NCBI RefSeq assembly: GCF_000499845.2
Contig: NC_023750.2
Coordinates: forward strand, 15,541,503 to 15,605,502
DNA length: 64,000 nucleotides
DNA from: Phaseolus vulgaris
Lineage: Eukaryota > Streptophyta > Magnoliopsida > Fabales > Fabaceae
Direction of reading: 5' to 3'
This document shows positions 52,610-64,000 of the stretch, in pieces. The number at the start of each line of letters is the position of its first letter. Within the stretch, counting starts at the first letter, position 1. Under the pieces are notes generated by a model. It had not been told where the DNA came from, did no database searches, and was given only the letters and a program-made list of their open reading frames with translations. Made by a program: the position numbers and the translations under genes.

Positions 52610-55600
52610 TTAACTAAAATAGAGTTTTAAATGCGTGGTATTCCACGTCCTGGGGATCGCTCCTCCATCCAAGGTTTCCAACCAATAAGCGTCGTTCTCC
52701 AATGCCTCCACTATTCTGAACGGGCCGGTCCACTTGGGAGACAGCTTATTCTCTAACTCGTGCTGATGCGCTTTCCTCATCACCAGATCTCCCTCCTGGA
52801 ATCGCCTCTGCCTCACCTTGGAGTTGTGCCTTCGCTCCACCCTTCTCTTTATAGCTTCAGCGCTGATCCTGGCTTCTTCTCGTATCTCGTCCAAAAGGTC
52901 TAGATTCACCTTTCTCTCCTCGTTGGACCTCTCTGCCACGAAATTCAGAAATCTTGGTGAATTTTCCTGTATCTCCACAGGGATCATAGCGTCTGACCCA
53001 TAAACCAAACTGAAAGGTGTCTCATGGGTGCTAGATTGCGGAGTGGTGTGATAGGCCCACACGACCCTGGGAACTTCTTCCGACCACGTTCCTTTGGCCT
53101 TTTCTATTCTTCTCTTTAGCCCTCTGAGCAGCACTCGGTTGGCCGATTCTACCTGCCCGTTCGTTTGAGGGTGCTCTACCGAGGTGAACACCTGCTGTAT
53201 CCCTACCTCCTCGCATAGGTTCCTCAGCTGATGGCTCGTAAACTGAGTGCGATTGTCGGAGACCAGACGCTTGGGCACTCCGAAACGGCACACAAAGTTT
53301 TTCCATACAAACTGTTGAACCTTGTGAGCGGTGATCTGTGCGACCGACTCTGCCTCCACCCACTTCGTGAAATATTCGATGGCGACGATCAAGAACTTCA
53401 TCTACCTGATCGCCAGGGGGAAAGGTCCAAAGATGTCGATTCCCCACGTGTGGAAAGGCCAGGGGCTGTGGATCGACCTTAGTTCTTCGGGGGGCGCCTT
53501 GTGCCAATCCGCATGTTGTTGGCATTGCTTGCACCGCTGAGCGTAACCCACACAATCTTCCCTCAGCGTTGGCCAGTAGTACCCTGCACGGAGAATTCTA
53601 CCCGCCAGGGCGCGACCGCCGACGTGGCTCCCGCATATTCCCTCGTGGAGCTCTGACATAAGCCTCGTGCACTGCTCTCCGTGCACGCATACTAAAACCG
53701 GATGGGTGAATCCGAATCTGAAGAGGTCCCCATCAATGAGGGTGAACTTGCTCGAGCTCTTCTTTATTCTCTTTGCCTCCGCCGGCTCCAGCGGAAGCAC
53801 CCCATCTGCCAGACACCACTGGTATGGCGTCAACCACGTGTCGGCCCTTCCCCCAACGTCAACCTCCATCACCTCGTTGGGTGCCGTCGGTCGAGCTCTC
53901 AACCTCGGTGCTCTCAAGGTTTCCTGTGTGAGAGACCGATACCCAATCGCGGCACGCTCGCAAGAATCGCACACCTGCAACACTTGGTTGTCTGTAACGA
54001 ACGCACGAGGTACCTTCAGCGTCTCCTGGATGACGGTCCTCTGCCTTCCCCCCTTGCTCGAGCTGGCTAGCTTGGCGAGTAAGTCGGCTCTGGCATTTTG
54101 CTCCCTTGGTACGTGGATCAATTCAAACGCTGTAAAGGATACCTTCAAGGTGCGCACATACTCAAGGTACGCAGCCATCTGCGGGTCTCTGGCCTGGTAT
54201 TCCCCGGTTACCTGCCCAGCGACCAACAGGGAATCGGTTTTGGCCGTTAAGCTTCTTGCTCCCATCTCCTTTGCCAGCAACATTCCGGTGATTAGGGCCT
54301 CGTACTCAGCCTGGTTGTTGCTGGCTTTGAAGGCGAAACGCAGGGACTGCTCGATCAGTACCCCGTTCGGGCCTTCTAGGATGACCCCCGTGCCACTCCC
54401 CTGTTGGTTTGAGGATCCGTCTACCGATAAGACCGTCGCCCGATGACAACTCAACGACGAAATCCGCGAACACCTGCCCCTTGATCGGTCCTCGGGGTTC
54501 GTATCTGATATCGAACTCAGATAATTCTACGACCCACTTTACCATTCTTCCGGCTACATCCGGCTTTTTCAGCACCTTTTGGATGGGAAGATCAGTCATC
54601 ACTACAATCGTGAAGCTGTGAAAGTAGTGACGCAGCCTTCTTGCCGAGAATACCACCGCCAAAGCTACTTTCTCTAAAGCCTGATATCTTACTTCGGGGC
54701 CCTGCAGCATCTTGCTCACAAAATAGACCGGTCTCTGGACCTGCTCCTGCTCATGGACCAGAACCGAACTGACCGCTCTCTCTGTTACAACAAAGTATAA
54801 ACGAAGAGGGGCGCCCGTCTGCGGCTTGCACAGCACCGGCGGGCTTGCTAAATATTCTTTAAGCTTAACAAATGCCTCCTCACATTCTTCGGTCCAAACG
54901 AACCTGCTGTTCCGCTTGAGACATTGGAAGTAGGGATGGCCCTTCTCCCCTCCAGCGGACATGAATCGCGACAAAGCTGCCAGTCGACCGGTGAGTTGCT
55001 GCACTTCCTTTACCGACGCCGGGCTCCTCATCGCCATTATCGCCGCACATTTCTCGGGATTTGCCTCAATCCCTCGCTCTGTTAGGAGGAAACCTAGAAA
55101 CTTCCCCGCTTCCACACCAAAGATACATTTCTCTGGGTTGACCTTCAACCCGTACTTGGCGATCGTTGTGAAAAGTTCCTCCAGATCAGCGACATGCTCC
55201 TCCTTCCCTCGCGAGGTGACCACCATGTCATCGACGTACGCCTGTCCGTTGCTTCCCAGCATCAGCGAGAGTACCCTATCCATCAGCCTCTGATAAGTGG
55301 CTCCCGCATTCTTCAAGCCGAACGAAATTACCTTATAACAGTAGCAGGACCGCTCGGTCATGAATGCGGTCTTGCTCTCGTCCGACGGGTGCATCCTGAT
55401 CTGGTTGTAACCCGAAAAGGCGTCCAAGAAACTCATCAGCTGGCATCCTGACGCGCTATCTACCAGGGCGTCAATGCTAGGCAGGGGATAGGAGTCCTTG
55501 GGGCATGCTTTGTTGAGGTCGGTGAAATCCACGCACATCCTCCATTTTCCGTTTGACTTCTTCACCAGCACCACATTGGCCAACCACTCTGGGTACTGGA

Positions 55601-55790
55601 TTTCCCTAATATGCCCTGCGGCCAAGAGTTTGTGGGTTTCTTCATGGATCACCTGCCTCTTCTCCTCATTGTACTTCCTCCTCCTTTGGTGCACCGGTCG
55701 GACCTGGGGATCCATTGCAAGGCGATGGCAGAGGAAGTCCGGGTCAATGTCCGGCATGTCCGAGGCCGTCCACGCAAATGCGCCCATGTT
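52610..55790 (-). pseudogene. pol: Tat-3 pol, broken
   Basis: Open pieces are 55787-54306 (RT with YVDDMVVTS, first RNase H), 54454-53402 (second RNase H from VDGSSNQ, integrase Zn region, WGIDIFGPF) and 53401-52610 (integrase core SDNRTQF and C-terminus). A frameshift near 54440-54450 precedes the second RNase H. TAG at 53402-53404 replaces Gln in AIRQMKF. A change in the integrase motif gives SDNRTQF for SDNGTQF. Confidence 0.85.
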
Positions 55791-57270
55791 CTTCTCAATT
55801 ACCCCGACGATCTATCGTCGCGTGTCCTCGTCGAGCTGTCCTCCTAGCTCGAACCCCTTTCCCCCGATCGCCGCCTCCACCCACCCCTCAGTCGGGTGGG
55901 GTCTTCTTTCTCTGGCGATGACCGCCCTCGCTATCCCAGACTCGCGAGGCGCGATCCCTCTCGCCCCCTCAGCTTCACCCCGGGCACTTCCCGTGCCCCC
56001 AAGCATCGCCTCTTCCATTTCCACGTCGCCGTGCGTGCCCCTTACCAACGTCACGACCTCCGCTCTTCCCTCGTCTGACCTTGGTGGCGGCGTCGTGGTA
56101 ACATGGCACACGCTTCTCCGTTGCTTGAGATTGTTTTCATAGCAGCGGCAGGCTTCCTTTTGGTCCGATTTAATGGTAACCACTACCCCCTCCATCGAAG
56201 GCATCTTTACCTTCATGTGCCTTGTCGATGGTACGGCTCCTAACCTGTTGAGCGTTGGTCTTCCCAACAGTATGTTATAAGCGGACGGGGCATTGACCAC
56301 CAAGTACTTAATCTTCTCAGTGCCGACATCCGTGAATGTGGTCCTCAGCTCCACATAGCCCCGCACCTCTACCTGGTCCCCTGCGAAACCATACAAACAC
56401 CCCGGGTACGGCTTCAAAGGATCAGGGGACATCTGCAGTTTGCTGAATGTCGGCCAGAACATCACGTCTGCCGAGCTTCCCTGGTCCACAAGGACCCTGT
56501 GCACCTTCCTCCCTGCCGTGACAAGGGAGATAACTATCGGGTCGTTGTCGTGAGGCACAACGTCCCGGAGATCAGCCTTGGTGACGACAATGTCGACGTC
56601 GGGGGATTGATCCTCCTCCGCCGAGTCGACCGCCAACACCGATCGCGCGTACTTCTTTCTCTGAGAGGCTGTACATCCTCCCCCAGAGAATCCTCCCGCG
56701 ATCGTGTGCACCTCTCCGTGCACCGGTACCTCGTGCTGTGGATCCCCTGCTGGGGCCCCCGATGTCTGATCGCCTTGTGGCTCTCGCAGGTAATCACTCA
56801 GGAAACCGTTTTTTACCAACTTCGCGAATTGGTGTCCCAATGCCAAGCACGCGCGAAGTGGGTGGCCATAGGCCTGATGGATCTCACACCACACGTCTTT
56901 CTTTCGCCCCAGCACCCTGTCAGTCTTCTCCGGTGCTTGCAGCCGCGCTGCTATAGCTGGAATGGCGATCAGTTCCGCCAGCTCCACCACAAAATCAAAC
57001 CTGGGGGGTGCGTTACTCTCCCTCGTGCGCCCCCATTCTGATCCCTTCGAGGCTTGTAAGGACGGGGTTTTCCCTGAGCCCTCTTTCCCTCCTTGGCCTC
57101 GTGCACCCTCATCGGCTGCTGAGTCCTGCTTGGTCCTGCGCGCGACTTGTTAGGTACCGCGCATTCCCTTTTCTCAGAAATCGCTGTTTCTGCAGTGATG
57201 TGCGCCACGGTATGACGCCTAATCTCCGCGAACGTGCTGGGGTGGTGCCTGATCAAAGACTCACTAAAGG
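55791..57270 (-). pseudogene. gag: Tat-3 gag C-terminal half and protease, broken
   Basis: Open 56990-55812, with the knuckle (CEIHQAYGH), protease VLVDQGSSADVMF and LLGRPTLNRLG. It ends in TAG near 55812 where Gln of the DxQI motif is expected. Upstream, 57270-56990 is in another frame because of a G-run near 57003-57008. The N-terminal half of gag is missing to the right of 57270. Confidence 0.8.
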
Positions 57271-58252
57271 TGATGTGATTCCAATAGCCATATAGAGAAA
57301 GGTTCTTGACCTTCTTAGGAATCACCTTGAGTTGGACATTATAGAGGCACTTTTCTTAGAGTTGGATCATTGTTCTAAGACAAGAACTCACCAAAAACTA
57401 GTACCAAATCCCAAACTCATTTGGATGAACCAATTTTAGTCAAATTGAACTGAGCAAAAGAGTAAGAAAAGCAAAGGAACAAGATTAATGGACTGAAATA
57501 TAAAACTGCCGAACCAAAACTCATAAAAAACAGCAAGAACACCAAACCAAAACTCAAGAACACAAGCTAACAAAAACAATAGAAAGAGAAGAAAGGAAGG
57601 AGAAGAGAGTGCTCATGAAGATGGAAGAATGTTGGATGATCTCGCCACTAGAAGTGTGGAATGCTCCTAGATGAGAGTGATGCCGCCACTTGAGGACTCC
57701 AATGATCCATCAAGATAAGACTAGAGAAGAAGGCTCAAAGCTCTCCAAAGTTCACTCAAAATTTGAGTAGAGTTTTCTTAGATTAATTCCAATCTGAATT
57801 TTACAAAGGAAGCACCTCTATTTATAGCCTAAGGTGCTGAAAAATAGGTGGGAAATTTCAAATAAACTCAATTGAAATTCCCACCAAAAACAAGTCACAT
57901 GGGAGGTGTGACCTTTTTCTACTATGACACCTCCCAAAAACTACACCTACACCACTCTCCTAAGTCACATGGACAATGTGACTTTATTTTACATTTTCAC
58001 TTACCTTTATTTAATAACCACACCTCCTAAAACTATACAAGAGTATTTCAAAGCTTGGTCTTGCCCCTCATGGGATGGACTTGGGCTCTTTGGGCTTTGG
58101 CCTTCTTGGGCTTGGGCTTGGGCTTTGGGCTTGGGCCTCATCTTTATTTTATGTCTTCTTTTAATCTTGAGAAGACTAGAAGGAAGAACTTCAAATGTGA
58201 GGGTGGATGTCCTCTTCCTCCATTAATAATAGCCTCCTTTATTTGATTCTCA
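57271..58252 (-). repeat. 3' LTR of the gag-only element
   Basis: 982 bp, TGATGTGATTCC...GATTCTCA. A minus-strand purine stretch (GAGGAGTATGA) abuts it as a candidate PPT. Confidence 0.85.
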
Positions 58253-59580
58253 TCATACTCCTCGAGTTGGAGAGAATTTGTCCACGAATTCTGAATCCCT
58301 GCATATAACAAAGTCAGTTTAGTTTTACAATTAAAAGTGGAAGAAAAATGTAAACATGACTTAGCATTTGTAAATAATGGGATTTCAGAAAAGGAGGTTC
58401 TATAAATCGACCAAGTTGGAAAAATTTGTTTGGGAATGCTGTGATGTTTTGGAAAAAGACCTCTTAAATGGTGACAACCATTAGGAGGAATGAACAAATT
58501 ATCCCTAACAGTTTTTAACCAAGATGGTGGTGAAATAGGAACCTTGGGTAAGGAAAAAGATAAGGAAGAAAAACACCTTGGAGGTGAAAGGATTAGATCC
58601 ATGTCAACTTGGCCTTCTTTGTCTTTTTCTTGTTTACTTGTGGTAGGTGGGTGAGTTAGGTCTTGTTTTACCTTGTTGATCTTTAAGATTTGCTTTTGTG
58701 GACAATGAAGAGCTATGTGCCCAAAACCTAAACATTTAAAACATTTGATATTTGAAGGTTGGGTAGGTGACTTAGGATTAGAAGGATTTGTAGTAGAAAC
58801 TTTCTTTGGAAACATGGTTTGTTTGGAAAAATTGGAAGGACAATTTTGAGTAGACATTTTGTTGGCATCCTTCCTAGAAGAGTTGTAGAAATCATAATCA
58901 TGAGTATTTTTGAAAGTTGTTTTCAAAAGATAGGATTCTACCTTGATGGCTTGGCGAAACACTTTCTTTAAAGAAGAGTACTCATTTAATTCTACAATTT
59001 CTCTAATATCTCTTTTCAAACCACGTACAAACCATTTAATCTTTGACTCTTCATTAGCATGCATATTCATTTTAGTCAAAGTTGTTTCAAAATCTTTAAA
59101 GTATTCATCTACCATCCTATGTCCTTGAGGAAGCCTTTGGAACTTCAACAAGTGTTCCTTCCTAGAAGGAGGAACAAACCTCGCACGCATACACTCTTTC
59201 AAAGCATTCCAAGAAACCACGGGAGGTTTCTTGCGATATATAATGTCCATTACAATTTTATGCCACCATTCTTTGGCATAGCCCAAAAAGGATGAAGAAA
59301 CTATCCTAAGTTTATCGTCATCTTAGACCCTATACACATGAAAATAATGGTCAACCTTAGTCTCCCAATCTAAATACACATTAGGATCACTATCACCATT
59401 AAAACTAGGGACTTTTTTACGAGCAATGTTGAACACTTGGTGATATCTTTGGTCACGGTTATAGCTCTCTTCATGAGAATGATGGTGATGCCTCCTTCTT
59501 CTATGTTCTTCTTCACCAAGGACTAAAGCTTTGGAAGGAGAATGCTGTTTGTAAGATGCACCACTTGAATAGCCAGCCAT
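58253..59580 (-). CDS. gag: gag of the gag-only element (one in-frame stop)
   Basis: From MAGYSSGASYKQ at 59580. A His-rich stretch follows, then DPNVYLDWETKVDHYF, a TAA near 59320-59322 where relatives have Gln, and AKEWWHKIVMDI. After that come CMRARFVPPSRKEHL, KWFVRGLKRDIREIVELNEYSSL, and a CX2CX4HX4C zinc knuckle (CFKCLGFGHIALHC). The frame then runs on past the knuckle into the LTR, ending at 58144. Compared with the gag at 61291-62213 the N-terminal coil is shortened. It would form particles if the stop is read through or the copy is rescued; otherwise it is a pseudogene with one lesion. Confidence 0.75.
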
Positions 59581-60293
59581 TTTGCAACACAAAAACAGCA
59601 AACAAGTTAAGAAACAAAATTAGCAAAAACAGTGAGCTTGGTAATGAAACTGCCGAAGTGAAATGAGGCTGAAAAAAAGAGATCAATCTGAAAGAAATAA
59701 TGTTCTTGCACCAATCTGATCTTGAGGCCTTGGAATCAATTGCAATAAGGAAAAAACAGTAAGCACTTTTTTCAGAAACAGAGGAATCCTAATAGGAATA
59801 AAAAACAGGATTATGAACTAGCAAAGACATAATAGAAAATGCTGTATTGGAACTTGTATAGGTCTAGAATACAAGTATGAACTCAATTCTAAAAAGAAAA
59901 TGGACAAATGATCAATATCAATTCAGAAAATTATAGACACTAAAGCAAGAAACAATCAAAACAAGAAAAGTACTACTAGAAGTAATGACAATTATGGAAT
60001 AACATGACTAAGACAAAACTTGACATGATTACAAAATTAAAAGACACATCACAAATTTTAACAAGTGAAAGGAAGCTTAAGGTAAACTCTAGGAAGGATA
60101 ATGCCATTCCAAAAGAGCAACCATACTCATAAGAAGAATGATTGCCATAAACCTTTTCACAAACACTTGGTATAAAAGAAAAACAGCAAGAAAACTCAAT
60201 TAATTCCTAAAACAGAAACTTAAATTGCAAGAAAATTAAAGAGCTCTTGAAATTAAAGTGCACACAACTCAACAATTAAGCAAGAAGAACCTA
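59581..60293 (-). other. Leader of the gag-only element
   Basis: About 700 bp, A-rich on the plus strand, no open frame. A motif containing GTTCTTGCACCAATCTGATC (near 59700) is also in the right-hand relic near 62350. Confidence 0.55.
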
Positions 60294-60309
60294 AGACTCA
60301 TGATACCAC
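60294..60309 (-). other. Initiator-Met-type primer binding site
   Basis: Minus strand TGGTATCATGAGTC next to the LTR at 60311, resembling TGGTATCAGAGCC with one inserted T. Confidence 0.7.
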
Positions 60310-60310
60310 A

Positions 60311-61290
60311 TGATGTGATTCCAATAGCCATATAGAGAAAGGTTCTTGACCTTCTTAGGAATCACCTTGAGTTGGACATTATAGAGGCACTTTTCTTAGA
60401 GTTGGATCATTGTTCTAAGACAAGAACTCACCAAAAACTAGTACCAAATCCCAAACTCATTTGGATGAACCAATTTTAGTCAAATTGAACTGAACAAAAG
60501 AGTAAGAAAAGCAAAGGAACAAGATTAATGGACTGAAATATAAAACTGCCGAACCAAAACTCATAAAAAACAGCAAGAACACCAAACCAAAACTCAAGAA
60601 CACAAGCTAACAAAAACAATAGAAAGAGAAGAAAGGAAGGAGAAGAGAGTGCTCATGAAGATGGAAGAATGTTGGATGATCTCGCCACTAGAAGTGTGGA
60701 ATGCTCCTAGATGAGAGTGATGCCGCCACTTGAGGACTCCAATGATCCATCAAGATAAGACTAGAGAAGAAGGCTCAAAGCTCTCCAAAGTTCACTCAAA
60801 ATTTGAGTAGAGTTTTCTTAGATTAATTCCAATCTGAATTTTACAAAGGAAGCACCTCTATTTATAGCCTAAGGTGCTGAAAAATAGGTGGGAAATTTCA
60901 AATAAACTCAATTGAAATTCCCACCAAAAACAAGTCACATGGGAGGTGTGACCTTTTTCTACTATGACACCTCCCAAAAACTACACCTACACCACTCTCC
61001 TAAGTCACATGGACAATGTGACTTTATTTTACATTTTCACTTACCTTTATTTAATAACCACACCTCCTAAAACTATACAAGAGTATTTCAAAGCTTGGCC
61101 TTGCCTCTCATGGGATGGACTTGGGCTCTTTGGGCTTTGGCCTTCTTGGGCTTGGGCTTGGGGTTTGGGCTTGGGCCTCATCTTTATTTTATGTCTTCTT
61201 TTAATCTTGAGAAGACTAGAAGGAAGAACTTCAAATGTGAGGGTGGATGTCCTCTTCCTCCATTAATAAAAGCCTCCTTTATTTGATTCT
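60311..61290 (-). repeat. 5' LTR of the gag-only element
   Basis: 980 bp nearly identical to 57271-58250. At 61291 it passes directly into another gag sequence. Confidence 0.85.
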
Positions 61291-62213
61291 CCAAGACTAT
61301 TAGAAAAAGAAGTTTTGTTTCTCCAAGACTTGGAGTAGTATCCATCATTGGAAGCATTTTTAAAAGAGTTTTTCTTAGCAAGTTGGGCTTCCACCTTCAT
61401 TGCAAGATGAACTAAAGAGCCCAATGATGAATACTCTTGTAACTCAACAAAGTCTTGAATATCCTTCCTAAGACCACTCACAAACCTAGCAATCATAGCT
61501 TCCTCACTTTCCTCTAATTCAATTTTAAGCACAAGCGTTTCTAGTTCTTTATAATATTCATCCACATTTAGCGTGCCTTGTTGAAACCGTTGGAGTCTCA
61601 TCATGAGGTCTTTCCTAAAATGTGGGGGCACAAATCTAGCGCGCATTTGATCCTTTAAAGAGTTCCAAGAGTCCACGGGAGGACCCTTGTGATAGATAAT
61701 GTCCTTTACAATTCCATGCCACCATTTCATGGCATAATCACTAAACTCTAGGGTGGCTAGCTTAAGCTTATGCTCATCTTGGATCTCATGGATCTCAAAT
61801 ATTTGTTCACACTTAGCCTCCCAATCTAAATATACATTAGGATCACTTGAGCCATTGAAACAAGGAAGCTTGACCGAAGGTAGCCTAGCCTTTGCATCTT
61901 GGTAGTAGCCATTGCCATAGTGAGGTCTCTCCTCTTGGTTGTGATGTCTATGTCCAAGGAATTGGGGTGGAGTTCTCCTTCTCCTATGGTCCTCTTCACG
62001 GCCTATGTCATTGGAAGAACCTCTTGTTGAAGGTCTATGTGAATGATGCCCATCATGGATAGAAGGAGATGGTCTAGCTTGTTGGACCTCCATCTTTTGC
62101 ATTTTCTCTTCCAAGCGTCTAATAGTTCTTTGTGCTTCATGTAATTCACCAAGGATTGAAGCTTTGGAAGGAGAATTCTGCTTGTATGATGCATCACTTG
62201 AAAATCCAGCCAT
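61291..62213 (-). pseudogene. gag: Second Ty3 gag, cut by the LTR
   Basis: Open from MAGFSSDASYKQ (62213), with a coil (HEAQRTIRRLEEKMQKMEV), DPNVYLDWEAKCEQIF, DYAMKWWHGIV, QMRARFVPPHFRKDL and ARFVSGLRKDIQDFVELQEYSSL. The C-terminal third with the zinc knuckle is replaced by LTR sequence. It is clearly diverged from the gag at 58253-59580, although the LTRs between them are almost identical. Confidence 0.8.
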
Positions 62214-62522
62214 TTGTAATTAAAAACAGCAAACACACAAAAACAGCAAACAAGTTAAGAAACAAAATTAGCAAAAACAGTGAGTGTTTTAAGCAAAATG
62301 CCGAAGTGAATTGAGGCAGAAAAAGAGATCACTCTCAAAGAAATAATGTTCTTGCACCAATCTGATCTTGAGGCCTTGGAATCCTCAAATGAAAGATGTC
62401 AAAGCAAGCACACCAATCTCAAGAGCAACCACCACAAAACCAAAGAATCAATAAAGACAATCAAGAAAAGGTATAAGCAAGGAAAGGTAATTGCAAAAGG
62501 AAAACTATGTGTAAGACAAACT
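62214..62522 (-). other. Leader remnant of the second gag element
   Basis: Shares words with 59600-59740. It is interrupted at 62523 by Tat-4; AAACT at 62518-62522 should be the left target duplication of Tat-4. Confidence 0.55.
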
Positions 62523-63314
62523 TGATCCTGCCTGTTGACCGGAGCGCGGGAGAATGCCTCGTCAAAGGATCGACGTGCGCGCCGCTTCTCACCTCCGTTC
62601 CTCCTCTGGATCTATCTCAAGAACCTGCAAAGAAACGATACGGCGCCGCTGCGGCCGATCGCACTCCGACGCTCAAGTCAGTGACGGTATCACCAAATAC
62701 TAAGAACTGGAACCGTGCAAATCTCTCTCACAAACAGCTCTGTCACTCACAAGCGTAAAGTGTATGAACTGAACGTGCGTACCTTAGAAAATCTGTTAGG
62801 AACTCTTATATACCTGGTGGTTTTCTCTCTCCTGGCAGTTACAGACTTGGACACGTGGCTCGTATCCAACTGTACACGTGCCATCATCTGGAGGCTCCCT
62901 GACTTGGCGCTACTTCTACTCTCATTTTGGCTAAGTTACCTATGCATGGTACTGCCCAGTGCATAGCTAACTCAGGAGTGCGATCTCTACTGAAACTGGC
63001 GAGGTAGGGCCTTCATACACCTTCCCTGTGGTCTCGCCGGCCGCCTTCATAACCTGCTTCTCCTTTAACTTCGGCGATGTGCTTGTTCTGGCGATCTCCG
63101 ACTGCCTGGTCGCCTGAGTCTGCATCTGGCGACTTCGTCCCCAACCTGGCGATCGCCTATTCTGGTAAGCTGGAGATCGGAACACGCCAACTTAACTATC
63201 GGCGACTACACGTGCCTCCCGACTTCCTTCCCAACTGTCAACCTGGCGCCTTGTCAACACGCCTATACTGTAGCAGGATGCCACGTCATCGCACCCGACC
63301 ACCAGGGCGGTACA
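62523..63314 (-). repeat. 3' LTR of Tat-4
   Basis: 792 bp, same ends as Tat-1, only scattered substitutions. Confidence 0.92.
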
Positions 63315-63329
63315 CAAGCCCCCCAGTCT
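63315..63329 (-). other. Polypurine tract of Tat-4
   Basis: Identical to 3070-3084. Confidence 0.8.
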
Positions 63330-63911
63330 TAAGCGAAGACTTGTCTAGCGAAAAGACTGAAAAAGCCTTCGTTAACACCGGTCTACGTGGCATGGGCGCA
63401 GAATTCCAAGCGATAGTACTTTCTGCTGCTCTGACGCTCCACCAAACCCTTCGCGCATTGTTCGACACGTGGCTCTCATCAACGGCTATCTTCATCTGCC
63501 GTTAGCGCTTCCCAAAACCGTTTCGAAAACCCTTAAACCCCTTACGCTCCTACTGTTCCATCACTTTCTTCACACTTGCATACGCTCTCATTTCCTTCTG
63601 CGAAAGCTCTCGACGTTCCTCGACGCTCTAGATCACCACCTCCCTTCAACATTCTCCCGATCATCGAAAGGTAACTACTTTCCTTCATCTGCTGGGTTTT
63701 CTTGCATTTTCACCGATTTGCATCATCCTGTAACTGTCTGGTGCATACGCTGTGGGCTGTTTTTCCATTTCTCCTTCTGCGTGACTTAGGGCTTTGTCGA
63801 TCGTCGCAACGAACTCACATTCGTTCGTCTTTCACCTTCCTTTCATGATCGAGTCAGCCTTTGTAACCCTCCTGATTATTTTTTCTTCCTCCTTCGTTTG
63901 CAGTTGCTATC

Positions 63912-64000
63912 ATGACTCGCACGAAGATCACCCCGAACCCCCCTCCATCAGCGCGAAACCCTCCTTCACAAGCACACGACTCTACGCAAGTTCGTGGTGC
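63912..64000 (+). CDS. Tat-4 antisense gene, first codons only
   Basis: ATG at 63912 after a predicted 5'UTR intron 63671-63903 (GAAAG|GTAACT to TTTGCAG|TT). The start MTRTKITPNPPPSARNPPSQ equals Tat-1. It is open to the window edge, so the state of the gene is unknown. Confidence 0.7.
   Translation, partial: MTRTKITPNPPPSARNPPSQAHDSTQVRG

Larger units (their letters stand above)
48846..57270 (-). mobile_element. Tat-3: diverged Tat-clade fragment
   Basis: It retains the last 100 bp or so of its 3' LTR, the PPT, antisense gene, short hairpin spacer, pol, protease and the C-terminal half of gag. The left LTR is truncated against copia RT. The right side ends inside gag where the LTR at 57271 begins. 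Its gene order equals Tat-1 but sequences are much more diverged. Confidence 0.85.
57271..61290 (-). mobile_element. Gag-only Ty3-type LTR element
   Basis: Two LTRs of about 980 bp (57271-58252, 60311-61290), about five differences. Between them are a gag gene, leader and initiator-Met-like PBS, with no pol between gag and the 3' LTR. The flanks differ: Tat-3 gag (AAAGG) on the left, another gag on the right (CCAAG or CAAGA), so there is no target duplication. It resembles terminal-repeat elements carrying only gag, which depend on the pol of other elements. Confidence 0.82.
62523..64000 (-). mobile_element. Tat-4: 3' end of a 792-bp-LTR Tat element, cut by the window edge
   Basis: LTR plus about 690 bp of internal DNA almost identical to 2278-3760 of Tat-1. 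The remaining element should lie to the right. Confidence 0.9.

Noticed and set aside
57924..58226. A 100-codon frame repeated at 60964-61266
   Set aside because: It is contained in the two LTRs of the gag-only element; repetition comes from the LTR.

Overview
The window looks like an AT-rich plant nuclear intergenic region packed with nested LTR retrotransposons. The style of the elements suggests a papilionoid legume, perhaps tribe Phaseoleae, but this is inferred from recognition of element types and not from a host gene. No complete host gene is visible; only about 1.2 kb at the left end and about 0.9 kb near 23.1-24.1 kb look like old host DNA.

Layout. (1) 1-1169: host sequence, with a possible promoter and 5'UTR of a leftward gene. 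(2) 1170-23129: an old plus-strand Ty1/copia element that lacks pol. Three later events lie inside it: a young, nearly intact minus-strand Ty3 element of the Tat clade (Tat-1, 2278-14515, 792-bp LTRs, TSD ATAGT); a truncated gag-bearing Ty3 element (15111 to about 17735) with a filler-DNA scar; and a solo copia LTR (20300-21445, TSD AAAGA). (3) 23130-24061: host DNA. (4) 24062-45749: a second Tat element (Tat-2, 948-bp LTRs, TSD GAAAG) that received another Tat element (Tat-2i) in its RNase H region. A deletion later fused Tat-2 integrase to the middle of Tat-2i. (5) 45915-48840: a decayed minus-strand short-LTR copia carrying an 824-bp hAT-type element (8-bp TSD). (6) 48846-57270: a diverged Tat fragment (Tat-3). 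(7) 57271-62522: gag-only Ty3 units with 0.98-kb LTRs and an initiator-Met PBS. (8) 62523-64000: the 3' end of another 792-bp-LTR Tat element (Tat-4), cut by the window edge.

How the Tat genes fit together. Sense (minus strand): LTR, tRNA-Lys PBS, gag-protease-RT-RNaseH-second RNaseH-integrase in one frame. Between pol and the 3' LTR lies a gene on the opposite strand. It has a 5'UTR intron, a first coding exon resembling the Pfam 'putative gypsy type transposon' domain (PF04195), and a second exon with nuclear-localisation-like, proline-rich and coiled-coil parts. The coding intron is phase 1 and lies at the same Asp codon in all four copies that reach it. The two convergent genes are separated by arrays of short hairpin units whose stems show paired substitutions. 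The spliced antisense gene and the hairpin arrays are the two most interesting signals here.

Relative ages come from eye counts of LTR differences: about 4 in 792 for Tat-1, about 5 in 980 for the gag-only unit, about 20 in 948 for Tat-2, and clearly more for the outer copia. Coordinates of junctions between decayed elements are accurate to a few bases where a TSD is given, and otherwise to tens of bases.
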